A DNA stretch of 64,000 nt, taken from the NCBI RefSeq assembly GCF_022682495.2, contig NC_071397.1:14785082-14849081 (forward strand), read 5' to 3'. The DNA comes from Desmodus rotundus. Taxonomy: Eukaryota; Chordata; Mammalia; Chiroptera; Phyllostomidae. Both the position numbers and the translations under genes were made by a program. Of the stretch, positions 25,641 through 37,619 are shown one piece after another (within the stretch, counting starts at the first letter, position 1; each line of letters starts with the position of its first letter). The notes beneath the pieces are model-generated. The model had not been told where the DNA came from and searched no databases. It worked only from the letters and a program-made list of their open reading frames with translations.

Positions 25641-25739
25641 AAATTTCAAATTAAACAGTTTAACAATAAAAAATAACGGCAGTTTTGCTAATAATAACAA
25701 CTCCTGTATTAAGTGGCTACTATAGGCCAAACATATACT

Positions 25740-25763
25740 TGTGTGTGTGTCTGTGTGTGTGTT
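25740..25763. repeat. (TG)n microsatellite
   Basis: TG dinucleotides with one interruption (tc). Confidence 0.85.
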
Positions 25764-26879
25764 TGTCCAGTAGTGCTGTTTACCTCATAAATATGAATAA
25801 GAAAGCAGTCCCCAAAGGGACGTTAAAAAAATTGCTGGTCTTAGATCAATGAGCCAATTACGCTCATCACAACCATATTTTAGATTCTTAAGTTATTATT
25901 CCTTGTTTAAACCCACACTACCCTGGCTGATCAGTTGAAGACCCAATGCTTCCTCCAACAATGCTTCCTGCCCAAATGAGGCAGTAAGGACGATGAGCCT
26001 ATTCGTGAATGCTAGTCGAACTCCCTGGGAAGTGTGCAAATACTGAATGTTGTGATTAAATGAAACATAAACCCTGTCAGATACGAAGACTTGGAAAAGA
26101 GCTCTGTGGGTGTGTATTTTGAAGGGAATTTATATAAGTTCTCATTGAATTAGGTCTCTGGAGAGGTACAGGGAGCAAAGTGCAGCTATACTTCCATTCA
26201 CAGAAAGTTTCAGACAGAAAAAAGTGGGGTAAAGTCAATGGTATTTTAAGACATACTTATTTTTAGTACTAACTGGATTTTCATTCAGACATAATCTGAG
26301 AACCCCTCAGGTGACATTTCTGTGCAATAGAAAAAAATACTACAATAACATGAGGACAGAATTTTAAAAATCTATCAACCCTCAAAATGTATTTTAACAG
26401 TAAACAAAAATTTCCCAGACCCTCTCATGTAAAGCATAACATAAATCTGACAGCTAGTCAGCTAATGACAGGAGGGATAAGGGACCAGCAGGGGTCAGGG
26501 ATAAGATATTATAATGATACATGAACAAAAATAAATTTCATCTACAAATTGTATATAAACTGTTAATGTTGTTCATTATGTATTTTCAAGTCATGCAGTT
26601 TATACAAGTATTTTTTGCTTATTCCTGTGTCCTAGTTATATTCTTAATATTGAATGAAATAATACAACAATGTATATTATAAATAATAAAAACAGAAAAC
26701 AGGAATAATCATTAAAGGTTCTAATTACATACATACAGATGGGGGTGTGTGCATGTTAGAATCTGTTCGATCAGGTCCATGCATTAGTTACTCTTGCCTT
26801 AGACCCAATTCTAACGAGCTTAGCTATTTAGCTTCTCTGGCAGCAGGGTATTGGAAAGAAGAGATTAAAAGTACAGAGG
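25764..26879. other. Intergenic AT-rich stretch
   Basis: No gene and no confidently recognised repeat. Confidence 0.5.
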
Positions 26880-27430
26880 TAGCACAATGTCCTAAAAGTT
26901 CATCCATGTTGTGTTTTATGACAGAATATTCTTGCTTTTGAAGGCTGAATAATATCCCATTTTAAGTATATGTGACATTTTCTTTATCCATTCATTCATT
27001 GCTGGGAAAACTTCGGCTGTTTTTACATCTTGGCTCACGTGAATAGTGCTGCAGCGGACATTGCAGTGCAGATACGTCCTTGATGCACCGTTGTCAATCC
27101 CTTTGGATAAATACTCAACAGTGGGATGGCCGGGTCATATGTAGTTAAGGGCAAATACTGCATGATCCCTTACATGAGGGTGTAAAGTAGTCAAACTCAT
27201 GAAAGCAGAAAGTACCAAGTGTTTACAAGGGCTGGGGGCGGGAAGGCAAAATGAGGAGCTGCTGCTCAAGGTGTGCAGGCTTTTAGTCATGGAGATGAAA
27301 GACTTCTAGACATTTGCTGGGCCACAGTGTGCGTATAGTTAGCAATAGCATACTGTACACATAACAACTTAAGTGGGTAATCTCATGTTAAGGTGCTTTT
27401 TTTACCTCAATTAAAAATTTAGAAAACCTC
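26880..27430 (+). mobile_element. L1 3' end with inverted 5' part (twin-primed)
   Basis: The left part (26880-27148) is L1 3'-region sequence in reverse, from 'gttcatccatgttgtg' to 'gggatggccgggtcatatgtagtt'. From about 27149 the sequence switches to forward L1 ('gggcaaatactgcatgatccc ... catgaaagcagaaagta'). The inverted part is the segment normally just upstream of the forward part, less about 30 bp. That is the pattern left by twin priming during L1 insertion. Confidence 0.75.
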
Positions 27431-27499
27431 AGAGGAAAACTAGAGATGTCAGAGACTGAAGCAAGAAGAGGCTGGATTGCAATAGCCACTTCAGAAGAT

Positions 27500-28110
27500 A
27501 GTTGGGTGGTTTCTCTCAAAATTAAACATACCCTTACCATGGTCCAGTAATCACGTTCCTTGGTATTTACCCAAATGAATTAAAATTTATACTCACACAA
27601 AAACCTGTACACAGATGCTTATAACAGGTTTATTCATAATTGCCAAGCCTTAGAAGCAGCAAAACATTATACATTTGTCAAAACCCATAGAAGAGCCCTG
27701 GCTGGTGTGGCTTAGTGGATTTAGTGCCTGCCTGTGAACCAGAAAGCCACAGGGTTTGATTCCGGGTCAGGGCACACGCCTGGGTTGTGAGCCAATCCCA
27801 GTTGGGGGTGTGTGAGAGGTAACCGATGGACATCGATGTTTCTCTTCCTCTCTTTCTCCCTCCCCTCCCTTCCCCTCTTTCTAAAAATAAATAAATAAGT
27901 AATCTTAAAAAGAGAAAACCCATAGAATGGGTAGCACCAAGAGTGAACTCTAGTGTAAACTATGGAAGTTAGATGATAATGATGTGTCTAGGTAGGCTCA
28001 CCAATTCTAACAAATGCTGATAGTAGGAGAGGTTGTGCGTGTGTGGGAACCGGAGGTGTATGAGAACTCTCTCTCCTTGCTTCTCAATTTTGTTGTGAAC
28101 CTGAAACTGC
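27500..28110 (+). mobile_element. Old L1-type 3' end, split by a Ves SINE
   Basis: The left part (27500-27692) has 'tggtatttacccaaatgaatt' and 'cataattgccaagcc'. The right part (27928-28110) continues with 'gggtagcaccaagagtgaactctagtg' and ends 'ctgaaactgctctaaaaata'. Removing the SINE and one TSD copy restores the repeat. Confidence 0.75.
27693..27914 (+). mobile_element. Ves SINE, forward, with a 13-bp TSD
   Basis: Begins 'gagccctggctggtgtggct', then a tRNA-like B box ('ggtttgattccgg'), a CT-rich stretch and an 'aataaataaataag' tail. It is flanked by 'aaaacccatagaa' at 27680-27692 and 27915-27927. It inserted into an older L1-type repeat. Confidence 0.95.
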
Positions 28111-28714
28111 TCTAAAAATAATTTATTAATTAAAAAAGAGGTGATTGTAAGTCACAAGCCAGCAAGGGAAACTCAAATATATATAATAACCAAAGTAGAG
28201 ATTCATTAAAAAATGAAAATGCAGAGATACTGAGAGTTGAGATAAATAACTCTATGGTGGTATATGGTTGTAGCACCTGGAAACATCAGTGAATGCTACA
28301 GCATGATGTAATAAGGAATTGCTATTCATAATTATGACCTCAATGTAGTCGTGACACCAATATTTATTATTTCCCAGGTAACAGACATTGAAGGGAGAGA
28401 AGATGTAGCTACAGTGATGTCAGTCATGCATGCTTAGTTCTGTGGGCTTTAGCATGGTAAGAGCCAAAAAATGAGGACACGCAGTGCGGTAACTACACGG
28501 CAATGCAGAAGGTTTTCGGTGCTGTAAGTGAGGTACAGGCCATATACATGACGCTTGGGAGCTCAGCCTGAGACAATAGCAGACAGCTTGATAGTACAGA
28601 TGACCTCAAGTGTGGGAATTTGAAGGATAACTAAGATTTCAATTAAATACATTAATATTATGTTATATGCATTATTATATATTAAATAAATATACATAAA
28701 TAAAAATAAAATGT

Positions 28715-28870
28715 GACTAGCTTCTGGAGTCCTACTTCCTGGGTTCAAATCCCAGCCCCAATACTTACTAGTTGTGTGCCTTTTTGGGCAAGTTACTTAA
28801 GATGAAATAAGTTAATATAGGCCAAGGGTTTAGACAGGGCTTAGAAAGGCTTGGTGTCCACATTTAAACA
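28715..28870 (+). mobile_element. MIR SINE
   Basis: Good match to the MIR order: 'cctgggttcaaatcccagcc', 'ttactagttgtgtgcc', 'gggcaagttacttaa', then 'aagttaatatagg' and 'cagggcttagaaagg'. Confidence 0.85.
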
Positions 28871-29029
28871 GGGGCATAGTGAGGATGAATGAATCCCAAG
28901 GATCTGTGCAAAAGGAACAATATGATTTATGTGGTCAGGCAACAATAAACAATCCTTGTATATGAGCATCCACCCATACAAGTCTGTGCTAAAAGTAAGT
29001 CTGAATGAATAGAAAAAAAAATAGCAGCG

Positions 29030-29190
29030 GAGAGCACGGGTTCATATATCAGGTCAGGAACTCTCTGAAGCTCATTTCACCAGCAGCAAAATGGGGATGC
29101 CAGCATAACGCCTATGTTAGTAACAGGGCTGAGGTGAGGAATAAAGGAGATTGGCTTGTGAAACACACTGCTCAATAAAATTATTAATAG
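29030..29190 (+). mobile_element. MIR SINE fragment
   Basis: 'gagagcacgggttca ... tcatttcaccagcagcaaaatggggatg ... gctgaggtgaggaataaa' follows MIR. Confidence 0.6.
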
Positions 29191-31124
29191 TTTTCTGACT
29201 ACCAAAAGGAAGAAAACATTTTTGAGTGCAGCCAGATTATTAAAAAGACTTTGAAATATATTTATTAAGCCTTAATAGACTCATAAACCTGATAGCTTGT
29301 TCTCTAGTAGAATATGACTTTTCTCAAGAAGACTGTCTTTATCCCTAATACTCTGTCCCCACCCCAGAGATTTGGGGGGCTGGGGCTGGGGCCCACTGAA
29401 AGTTCCCACCCTCTAATTACGTGGTTCTCTCACCTGCAACCAGCTCTCATCCTCAGGTTACTTGAAGGCGTCCCAAAAGTCATCTCACTGACATAACGAA
29501 AGACACCTTTATTGCTCTCAGTATTTAGGAAATCGCAGGATTTCCCCGGCTCTCTGCCAGAAGATGAGGATACCAAATAGATATTTCTTATTATAAATCA
29601 AAGTATCACAGATCACAACTACCATTTCAATGAGAGTTTGGTTAAATTAAGCATCTGGGTCTTCTTCAGATCAGCTCTCCTGGTACCTTATTGTACTTTT
29701 TATTCTTGTGAAACTAAAATTATAAATTAATTTATTAAAAGGACCATATATATATATCTATTAAATTTTTTGTTGTTGGTTTATTCTAAATTATAAAGAT
29801 CTTTTTAATTACTGTTTGGTAAGTTCACTACCCTCCCCAAAAAGGGGGTAACCCATAAATCCAACAGGAAGTGAAAGGTTAATTGAAATATGGTACGAAT
29901 ACTGGAGGTCATTAATGGGTATCCATGAAAATGGTATGATAGTATGAAAAAATGCTTGTAGTGCAATATTACACACATAAACTAAACTTTGAAAGCTTTA
30001 CGAATCTAATGTATCACAAACATGTAAATGAATATTTGCATAAAACTACAGCAAAAGGTTCATTCCAGGTAGTAAAATTAAGGGTGATTTTTTTGCTATT
30101 CTTGGTCTCTCTTCCCAAATGTTCTATAGTCCTTTGCTGACTTTTAAATCAAAGGAAAATGTTAAAAAAAAAACAAGGATGGAGATTTTAGATTATTATT
30201 CTGAGAAATCAAAAGAAAGTAATTTTTTTCAAAATTATTTAGCAATTTCCCTAGTTCCTGCTTCACTGCAGTCTTTCCAGCCTGGCATCCTGTATGGCTT
30301 CAAATGTGTTTCCTGTCTGCTTTCTCTCCGAGTAGGGAAAACCCATGAGCCAATAACCATGTATCTCACTGATCCCTAATTACCGACGTGTTTTTGTGGC
30401 TCCTGCATCTGGTCCGTGACTCTTTCCACCATTAGTCTCATGCCACTTCTGTCATGAAGTATGTTCATCTTCCCCAACTGGAGATTTTTTTCTTGTAATT
30501 TTCCTCTAAACTGTAGTCTGTTTGCCTTACTTTTTGCTCATGCATTTTTCTGATCGTAGGCTGCAATTTTGCTCTAGGAGAAAGGCTCTAGAAGTACGAC
30601 TTAGCATTCTGATTTCTTGGTTAATTTGCAAGATGGTCCTCCTTTATTGAGGGTCAATATGCTTATTCCAGGAGGAAGAAAATAAGCTACTTGTAATAAA
30701 ATGAGTAACAGCAAAAACCCATCTGATTCTCTCAGCTACATTGTTTATGGGGAAAAGAAAAATCAAGAGACTAGGCTATAAACCGAGAGGAATAGGGCCT
30801 GCAATTCTCGCCCGACCCTCTCAAATTCTCCGGCTTCCCAAGGCATGAGCAGACGCCGCCCTGACATGCCACTCCCCACTCTGTCCACCAATGACGCTCT
30901 TTACCTCCAGTTCTTTGATGACTCTTCCCAGTGTTTGTTTCATCACTAATCCACCCAGCTTCTCTCGCCCTTTCCAATTCCTCCTCATACGATCTTTCAG
31001 TCCCCAACACTGAGGATGGCCTCATTTGTTATCTACCCTCTGAGCGTCTCAGCTGCTTCCAGCATAAGGCAGCACACATCTCCTCAGGTGTTGCAGCTCT
31101 CCCAGCCCCTCAGTGGCCCATCCC

Positions 31125-31225
31125 TAATCACTGATTACCTCCCACGGCCCCATCTGCAGACACCATCACACTGGGAATTAAGGCATCAACATTTTGGTGG
31201 GCACACACATCTAGTCCATAGCTTA
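31125..31225 (+). repeat. Old interspersed repeat, 3' part (same family as 51585-51968)
   Basis: 'acctcccacggccccatctgc ... catcacactgggaattaaggcatcaacattttgg ... agtccatagc' matches the end of a common mammalian repeat. I do not name the family. Confidence 0.5.
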
Positions 31226-32429
31226 TGTCAATGTTAAAAGTAATTACCAGAAAGATAAATGACTTCCTTTAATATTTTCTGGGTCTTCTATCTAGATTTG
31301 CTAAAACAAATATTCTTTTATGTAATAAAGAAAATCTACAGCAAGTGCTTAGAAAGGCTCCTGCTTCCAGCCATAAAGGTTTAACTTGGAGAAAACCAAT
31401 TCTCCTACTGAGAATAAAAACGGAAGTTTGTGAAATGCAAAACAAAGAAACAAACAGAAAACCCATCTGAATGAAAGTATCAAAATGGGCAGCCAGGACC
31501 TAAGTGGCTGAGATCACACAGGGGTGCTTGATATTCTTCCAGGCTTTTCCTTTCAAGGCACTTGCTAATTCATAAGTAATGTGGGCAAGTAGGCTCAGAA
31601 GTTCAGTGAAGACTGGATAACAGGAGAAATTTTAAGTAGCATTTTCAGCAGTCTCACATGTCTGGAAAGATATATTTGGTGTTTAGAGCTACCAATACAA
31701 TCAGAACTTGACCAACCAAAATTCTGTAGACAGGAGAAGCTCAGAAAAGTGAATTTAATGTCTATGGCCAACAAAGAATGCCTGGTAAAAAGGCTTAAAA
31801 TCTCAGCAAAACTATTGGCAATCTCATTGTGCTAAGCAGATAAAAACTGGAGTTATGTGTCTGTTTATTGGGAAGGACACTTATAAACAATCCAAGGCTT
31901 CAGAATGACTGCATCTTATATTAAGGTAAGGTGGAAATAGATCAGGTCTTTTAAAAGACTGAAATAAAGCTTAGAATCAGCCTAAACCCTGATTGAAGTA
32001 AGATCATCTGCTCTTCTCTGGAAGGTAATCATCCAGACTAGAGTGAGTGGGCTCATATATGCAGAATCATGCTGTATTATATAATATTCTGGCTCCCTGC
32101 TGGCTTTGTGTGCAGTTATTATATAAGGGAGTTTGGGGATTCCTGCTGGAAGGACATGTAGCTTGCAGTGTGCGTGTGGCTTGCCCACCCTTGAAAAAAG
32201 GCATGTCAAGCATCCCCACAGCTCCATGACTTTTCTTCCATCTGCCTAAATCCAGAGGGGACCTGCCAGGCCTTGACAGGCTGCAACACATATACTAAGA
32301 AAAAAGAAAAGACATAGAACTAATGATAAAAATACAGGAATACACATGTTACAATTTAAACAAAATGGTGATTTACATGTTTAATATTTATCAAGATAAA
32401 AATTTTACCAGAGGAGTAGAATCAACAAT

Positions 32430-32615
32430 AAATATAAAATGGAAATTTTAGAACTGAAAAACACAACAGAAATTAGAAATGCAAAAGATGATAAATTAAA
32501 AAGAAAATTAGACACTAACATAGCTTCAAAATATAAAGTTGACAGAATAAAAGGAGAAATAAACAGTTTCCTAATCATAGTGGGAGGTCTTAACTCTATT
32601 TTTAATAGAAGTATT
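32430..32615 (+). mobile_element. Old L1 ORF2 fragment, left half
   Basis: 'aaaggagaaataaacagtttcctaatcatagtgggaggtctt' matches the L1 ORF2 endonuclease region ('IIVGDFN'-like). The copy seems to resume at 37620 after an LTR and a Charlie element. Confidence 0.6.
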
Positions 32616-32669
32616 GGCAGCAAGGAAAACAGCACCACAATGCTACCGGCATTCAGCAAACTTGGTACT

Positions 32670-33992
32670 TGAGTTCTGGGTAAGAAAGAATTCAGAACCA
32701 AAGACTAGGGCATGCTTCTGAGAGGGAGAGCACACCGGGTCCTCTGTCATAAAAGGGCTTTTATTTTATTTGGGGGGAGGCAGTAAAATAAGTTTAATTT
32801 ACAAAAAACAGGTAGACAGCAATATAGTACATAGAAAGTTAAAAGGAATAAAGACCCATTATGAGGTTGATACAATAATAACATAAATAATATTACCTTA
32901 TTCACTGAATCTTAGATACCACCTATTAAAAGATGTGTAATTATGTATTGATTATTCTAGAATCAAGAGACAATTGACTCTGGCATATAATCTATGACAC
33001 ACTATTGATGATAAAATACAATCTTATTTGTGAAATGTTAAAATGTGAAGAAAGTATTGAATATGTCATTCAATGAATGAATACAATATTTCCTAGTGAG
33101 TACAATGATATCAACTATTTAGTGAGTGCTTTTACTTGTTAGAAATTGTGCTAAATGCGTACATTAATTCACTCTCTAAATCTCTATGAACAATTAATAT
33201 TTCAGGTATTAAATCCCATTTCTATAAACTCAGAAAACCATAGTTTAGAAAAGTTAGGCAACCTGCCCTTGGCTATGCATCAAAGAGAAAGAGTCAGGAT
33301 TTGTACTTGAATTTTGTCTGATTAAAAAAAAAAGATAGGAAATGATGAGTGACTGAACAATCATTTAGAGGGAAAGAGAATTCTCTTGTCTTAAGGGCTT
33401 TTAAAGATGAGGATTTCAGAGGAGGTCCCAGGGGAAGATCTCAATAGAATATTCATCAGCTTTCCAGGTATGTTCTTTCAGGGTTGTGATCATCTCCACT
33501 GATTGGTCAGTGCCAAGGCAGGGGTCCTTAATCGACGCAGCTGGTCCTGATGTCAGCCATGACATTGCTTGCATGGTTTTGCTGCTTTTCTGGGTCTGGA
33601 GCTGAAATGCTAGATGAGGCCTAGCTGAGGCCTAGATGTTATCGCTAGGAGTTAACGCTTAAGGGAGTGGTTGTGCAAGGGCCCAAATGGGAGTCATATA
33701 AGGCCACTCTTTGGTCCCTTGTACCTCTTCCAAGGGTTCTACCAAATGACTAGTGACATGCCAGGGAAGGAAATGTCAGGAGAGGGTTCAAAGTGCATGA
33801 CTCACAATATGAAAGTTCAGGGGATCTAAACCACATGACCAGTGATATGCTAGGGGAGGAAAGGTTACCCTCAGGGTGAGGTCCTTGTTTTCCCAATTTT
33901 GCCCATTGCTAGACACCTGGGGCTTTTCACCCTGGAGACCTTCTGTACCTGGCTTTTGTCCTTGACCTATTTATGTCTAACTGCCTACCACA
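32670..33992 (-). mobile_element. LTR of an endogenous retrovirus, interrupted
   Basis: Read on the minus strand it begins TGTGGTAGGCAGTTAGACA at 33992 and ends near CCCAGAACTCA at 32670, with a U5-like 'TTCTGAATTCTTTCTTACCC' stretch. Flanks gtact and gtaca could be a 5-bp TSD with one change. The left edge is uncertain and could reach about 32616. A block of about 640 bp (32763-33402), bounded by a 10-bp direct repeat, interrupts it. Without that block the LTR is about 680 bp. No viral genes are present. Confidence 0.55.
33118..33315 (-). mobile_element. MIR SINE, reverse
   Basis: Forward sequence is the complement of MIR: 'tagtgagtgcttttacttg ... gtgctaaatgcgtacattaattc ... aatcccatttctataaactcag ... 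aggcaacctgccc'. It lies within the block that interrupts the LTR. Confidence 0.75.
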
Positions 33993-34859
33993 GTACAAAT
34001 GCAAAGTAAGTAAATAAGAAAATAGAACTATGCTGTCCAATGTAATAGCCACCAGGCACATGTGGCTATTAAACACTTGAAATGTGGCTACTGCAACTAA
34101 AGAATTAAGTTTTTAACTTTTCATGTAAATTTAATTATAGTTCCATTCAACTTTAAAAACTGAAGGACTCGGAAATACATTTTGTTAAATACAAATTTTT
34201 TGTTTTGTAGGGCTGCATAATACTTTAAGTATTTCATTGAACAAGATATTATTGCTGTATGTATTCAATGTGCCCACTGATTGCCCAGGCCTAGTATTAA
34301 ACATAAAGATATCATCAGTCTACTTGGTGTTACCAGATTGACCAAGTTGAAAGAGGTCTTTTCTGCAAACCAATGCACCATTTTAATGGGTTTATTTGAA
34401 TATTTTATACACATAGCCAGAATCAATCACTTTGTAAAGTATATATGTAATTAATTAAATATTCATTGTAATTATAATGTAAATTATTTTTCTAACTTAA
34501 AAATTAGTAGGGACAAATTTCTAAACTTGAAATTGTCTTCCTACAGGTGCAGAAATGAGTAAATAGGCAGAAACTGGAACTATAACTAATACAGTAACTT
34601 AAAAAAAATTATTGTAACTTTTTTAAAAGACTAGGGAAAAGAGTGCAGCAAATTTTACAATAAATGGCTATTTTGACTTTTTTATGACAACAAAGTCTAT
34701 AAGTTGTCGTGTAAAAACTCTTTAAAGATACAGTGAAAAATATTTAGAAAAATGTTCAGTCTTATATAAGAAGTTTACTTTCAACAATGAAAACAGAATT
34801 GGCAGAACTAGCCACTGGAAATTAGAATTGGATGTCCAATAAAAAGTGTTAAACAATTT

Positions 34860-36400
34860 TTAACAAGAACAAGCCTTGTAACCTTGTTGAGCTGTAAAAG
34901 AGCTTGGATTTTTACACAAAATGTAAAACATTTTTAGATAAAGATATAGAAAATAAGCAGTAATTTTAGATATGAAAGGTTTGCTGGAAAGTTTCAAGAA
35001 AAGCCTGCAAATTTTAGCTTTTGTAACATATCTTTGATTAAGCCATCAAACCATTGCCAATAAAATACAAAAGCTTTCTAAAAATACAAAAGATCAATTG
35101 ACTGAAAATTTGAAAATTGGAAATTGTTTCCTTTAGGCTTAGATATGTCACACAACACAACAGACTGCCCGATTAATATTTTGGATATGTAACTTCTCAA
35201 AGGAGTTGTTTTACAAAAAAAAAAAAAGTTGGAAATTCAAAGCCCAAAAATGTAAGCTTGTGGCATATCCTTAAATCTTTTACATCTGTCAAAGAAAAAT
35301 TTCAACTAGATACAAAAAAATAGTTTCTGCCACAATAGGTAGTACTCCAATTATATTAGATCAACAATTCATATTGATTGAAAATTTAAATCATAGACTC
35401 TTGCTTTCCTCATTACTGTATCCCAATGCATGATACCTATTGAAAACATTTGTGCTCATCTTTTTGAAACGATCTCTATGTAAATGTCAGGTTCAGAGTT
35501 GTTAAAATTGTTGGGTATACATATGCAAATGCTAGAATCCATCATCAATTTGTGGATCTATTGAAAGAAATAAAAGACAATATATTTAATTACCTGTGTC
35601 CTTTGCCAATATTCATTGGTGGAATTGTACAAGACTTGAACAAATATTTATTGTATTGTTAACTCCAATTCAAACTTTTCTTGAAACAAAAGGAAGGTCT
35701 TTCAAATATGCCATAATCAAAGACAAAAAGTCAGGGGTTTGATCTTCTTTTTCTCACTGGAATCACACTGCATATGAACAAGATACATTTTCAAGCTCCA
35801 AGGGAAGACAAAACAACCCTAACTAGACAGCTATGATAATTTAACATCAAAACTTTCTATAATACAAGTTGGTAATATGTTTACACATTTTAACATGAAT
35901 CAACACATAGAAGATTTTAATTGTAATTGGAAATATTATATAAATTGACTAAACACTACAGAAAAATCTGAATGATACTTTCTTGATGTTGATAAATGTA
36001 AAATTGCTTTCAACTTTAATTGCTTTGAAATTGATGTTAATAGTACTGAGTTGGCACAAAAGCTAGTAAATTTATTAAACTTGAACATATGTAGATTTGC
36101 AAATTATATGCTTTTGCTTAAAAAGTTAGATCAAGTATTCTAAAACAGATAAACCAGTTTTTTCAATGTGAATGTAAATATTCACGTTGACAGAAATGAA
36201 ATGTAAATAATCACATGACAAAAAAGAAAGTGAGGTTTTGCTCTTGATTCAGGTATTGAGAACTTTTAAGTTTGGTTGAAACAATCTGGATATGAGTCTG
36301 TGTTCCCCTTTTCAGCAGTAAATTTATGAAATTTAAATAGGGATTAAATTTAGCACTTGCATTAAGATGTGCGGAAAGTGTAAAATATCCATCAAATATT
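34860..36400 (+). pseudogene. hAT (Charlie) transposase relic
   Basis: This is the protein-coding remains within the Charlie element. In several frames short stretches match the family: 'HHQFVDLLKEIKD' (ends about 35578), the LQGK motif near 35795 and YDNLTSKL soon after. It has too many stops to make a protein. In life it would have cut and pasted the element through a zinc-finger/RNase-H-fold transposase. Coordinates are approximate. Confidence 0.7.
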
Positions 36401-36567
36401 GAAGGCTAAATATAAAAAAACTCATTAGTAACTTTATATTAATCCTACTTTGAAATGATAATGTTTGGGGTATAGCCCATTAAAGAAAATGCATGACTAA
36501 CATTAATTTCACCTGTTCTTTTATATTGTAATATGATTACTAGAAGATTAAAAATAAAGTTACATCA

Positions 36568-37570
36568 CAGCTAAAGAGAACAGCATTAAAATGAAAAAAG
36601 AACCAACTCTATGGGGAAACATATTTGCCAATGATACCTCAGACAAGGGCCTGATCTCCAAAATACATAAAGAACTCACATGACTCCACTCTAGAAGACA
36701 AACAACCCAATTAAAAAATGGGCAAAGGACTTAAACAGACACTTCTGTAAGGAGGACGTACAAAGGGCCCAGAGACATATGAAAAGATGCTCAGCATCAC
36801 TAGCCATCAGAGAGATGCAAATTAAAACCACCATGAGATACCACTTCACACGGGTCAGAATGGCCATCATAAACAAACAACAAGTGCTGGTGAGGTTGTG
36901 GGGAAAAGGGAACCCTAGTGCACTGTTGGTGGGAATGCAGACTGGTGCAGCCACTGTGGAAAACAGTATGAAGTTTCCTCAAGAAGCTAAAAATGGAACT
37001 GCCTTTTGACCCAGCAATTCCACTGCTGGGATTATACCCTAAGAATCCTGAAACACCAATTCAAAAGAACCTATGCACCCCAGTGTTCATAGCAACACAA
37101 TTTACAATAGCTAAGTGCTGGAAGTAACCTAAGTGCCCATCAGTAAAGGAGTGTATCAAAAAACTATGGTACATTTACACAATGGAATTCTACGCAGCAG
37201 AAAGAAGGAGCTTATACCCTTTGCAACAGCATGGATGGAACGGGAGAGCATTATGCTAAGTGAAATAAACCAGGCAGTTAAAGAAAAATACCATACAATC
37301 TCACCTATAAGTGGAACCTAATCAACAAAACAAACAAGCAAGGCAAATATAACCAGAGACACTGAAATAAGGAACAAACTGACAGTAACCAGGGGTGGGG
37401 GAACAGCGGGATAATGGGGAAAAGAAGGAGAAGAGTCATCAAGGGCCATATATAAAAGACACACAGACAAAGCTAAAGAGGGGAAGGATTGAGGGTGGGT
37501 GGGGCGGGGGAAAGTTGTGGTGGGAAAATAGAGACAACTGTCCTTGAACAACAATAAAAATAAATAAATA
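36568..37570 (+). mobile_element. 5'-truncated bat L1 inserted in the Charlie element
   Basis: It begins 'cagctaaagagaacagc' in the C-terminal part of ORF2 ('gggcctgatctccaaaatacataaagaactc'), then the 3'UTR with a G-rich tract (37390-37520) and an 'aataaataaataaa' tail. TSD: 'aaaataaagttacatca' (36551-36567) and 'aataaaattacatca' (37571-37585), one mismatch over 15 bases. The Charlie end resumes directly after it. Confidence 0.9.
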
Positions 37571-37619
37571 AATAAAATTACATCATGTGATAGCATTAAA
37601 TTTCTGTTGGACTGTGCTG

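Larger units (their letters stand above)
28111..32279. other. Intergenic stretch with scattered old repeats
   Basis: Contains MIR fragments at 28715-28870 and 29030-29190 and the 3' part of a common old repeat at 31125-31225. An (AT)n patch lies at about 29748-29757. No gene is recognised: the ORFs at 29952-30379 and 30771-31025 are short, without domains, and overlap others. Confidence 0.5.
34028..37619 (+). mobile_element. hAT-Charlie DNA transposon with decayed transposase
   Basis: The left terminus CTATGCTGTCCAATG and the right terminus (reverse complement CAGCACAGTCCAACAG) form the inverted ends. Flanks aaatagaa (34020-34027) and atatagga (37620-37627) match at 6 of 8 positions, as expected for an hAT TSD. 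Between them lies a transposase relic at about 34860-36400 with hAT-like residues: VKIVGYTYANARIHHQF (from 35501) and, further on, IFKLQGK followed in the same frame after one stop by LDSYDNLTSKLS. Many stops and frameshifts show it is dead. A younger L1 (36568-37570) sits in its right end. Without that L1 the element is about 2.6 kb. Confidence 0.8.

Noticed and set aside
27693..27914. tRNA gene at the tRNA-like head of the Ves SINE
   Set aside because: A/B-box-like motifs belong to the SINE; no cloverleaf with a proper anticodon arm is apparent.
32670..33992. A provirus with genes
   Set aside because: Only LTR-like sequence plus an inserted block is seen; no retroviral coding sequence.
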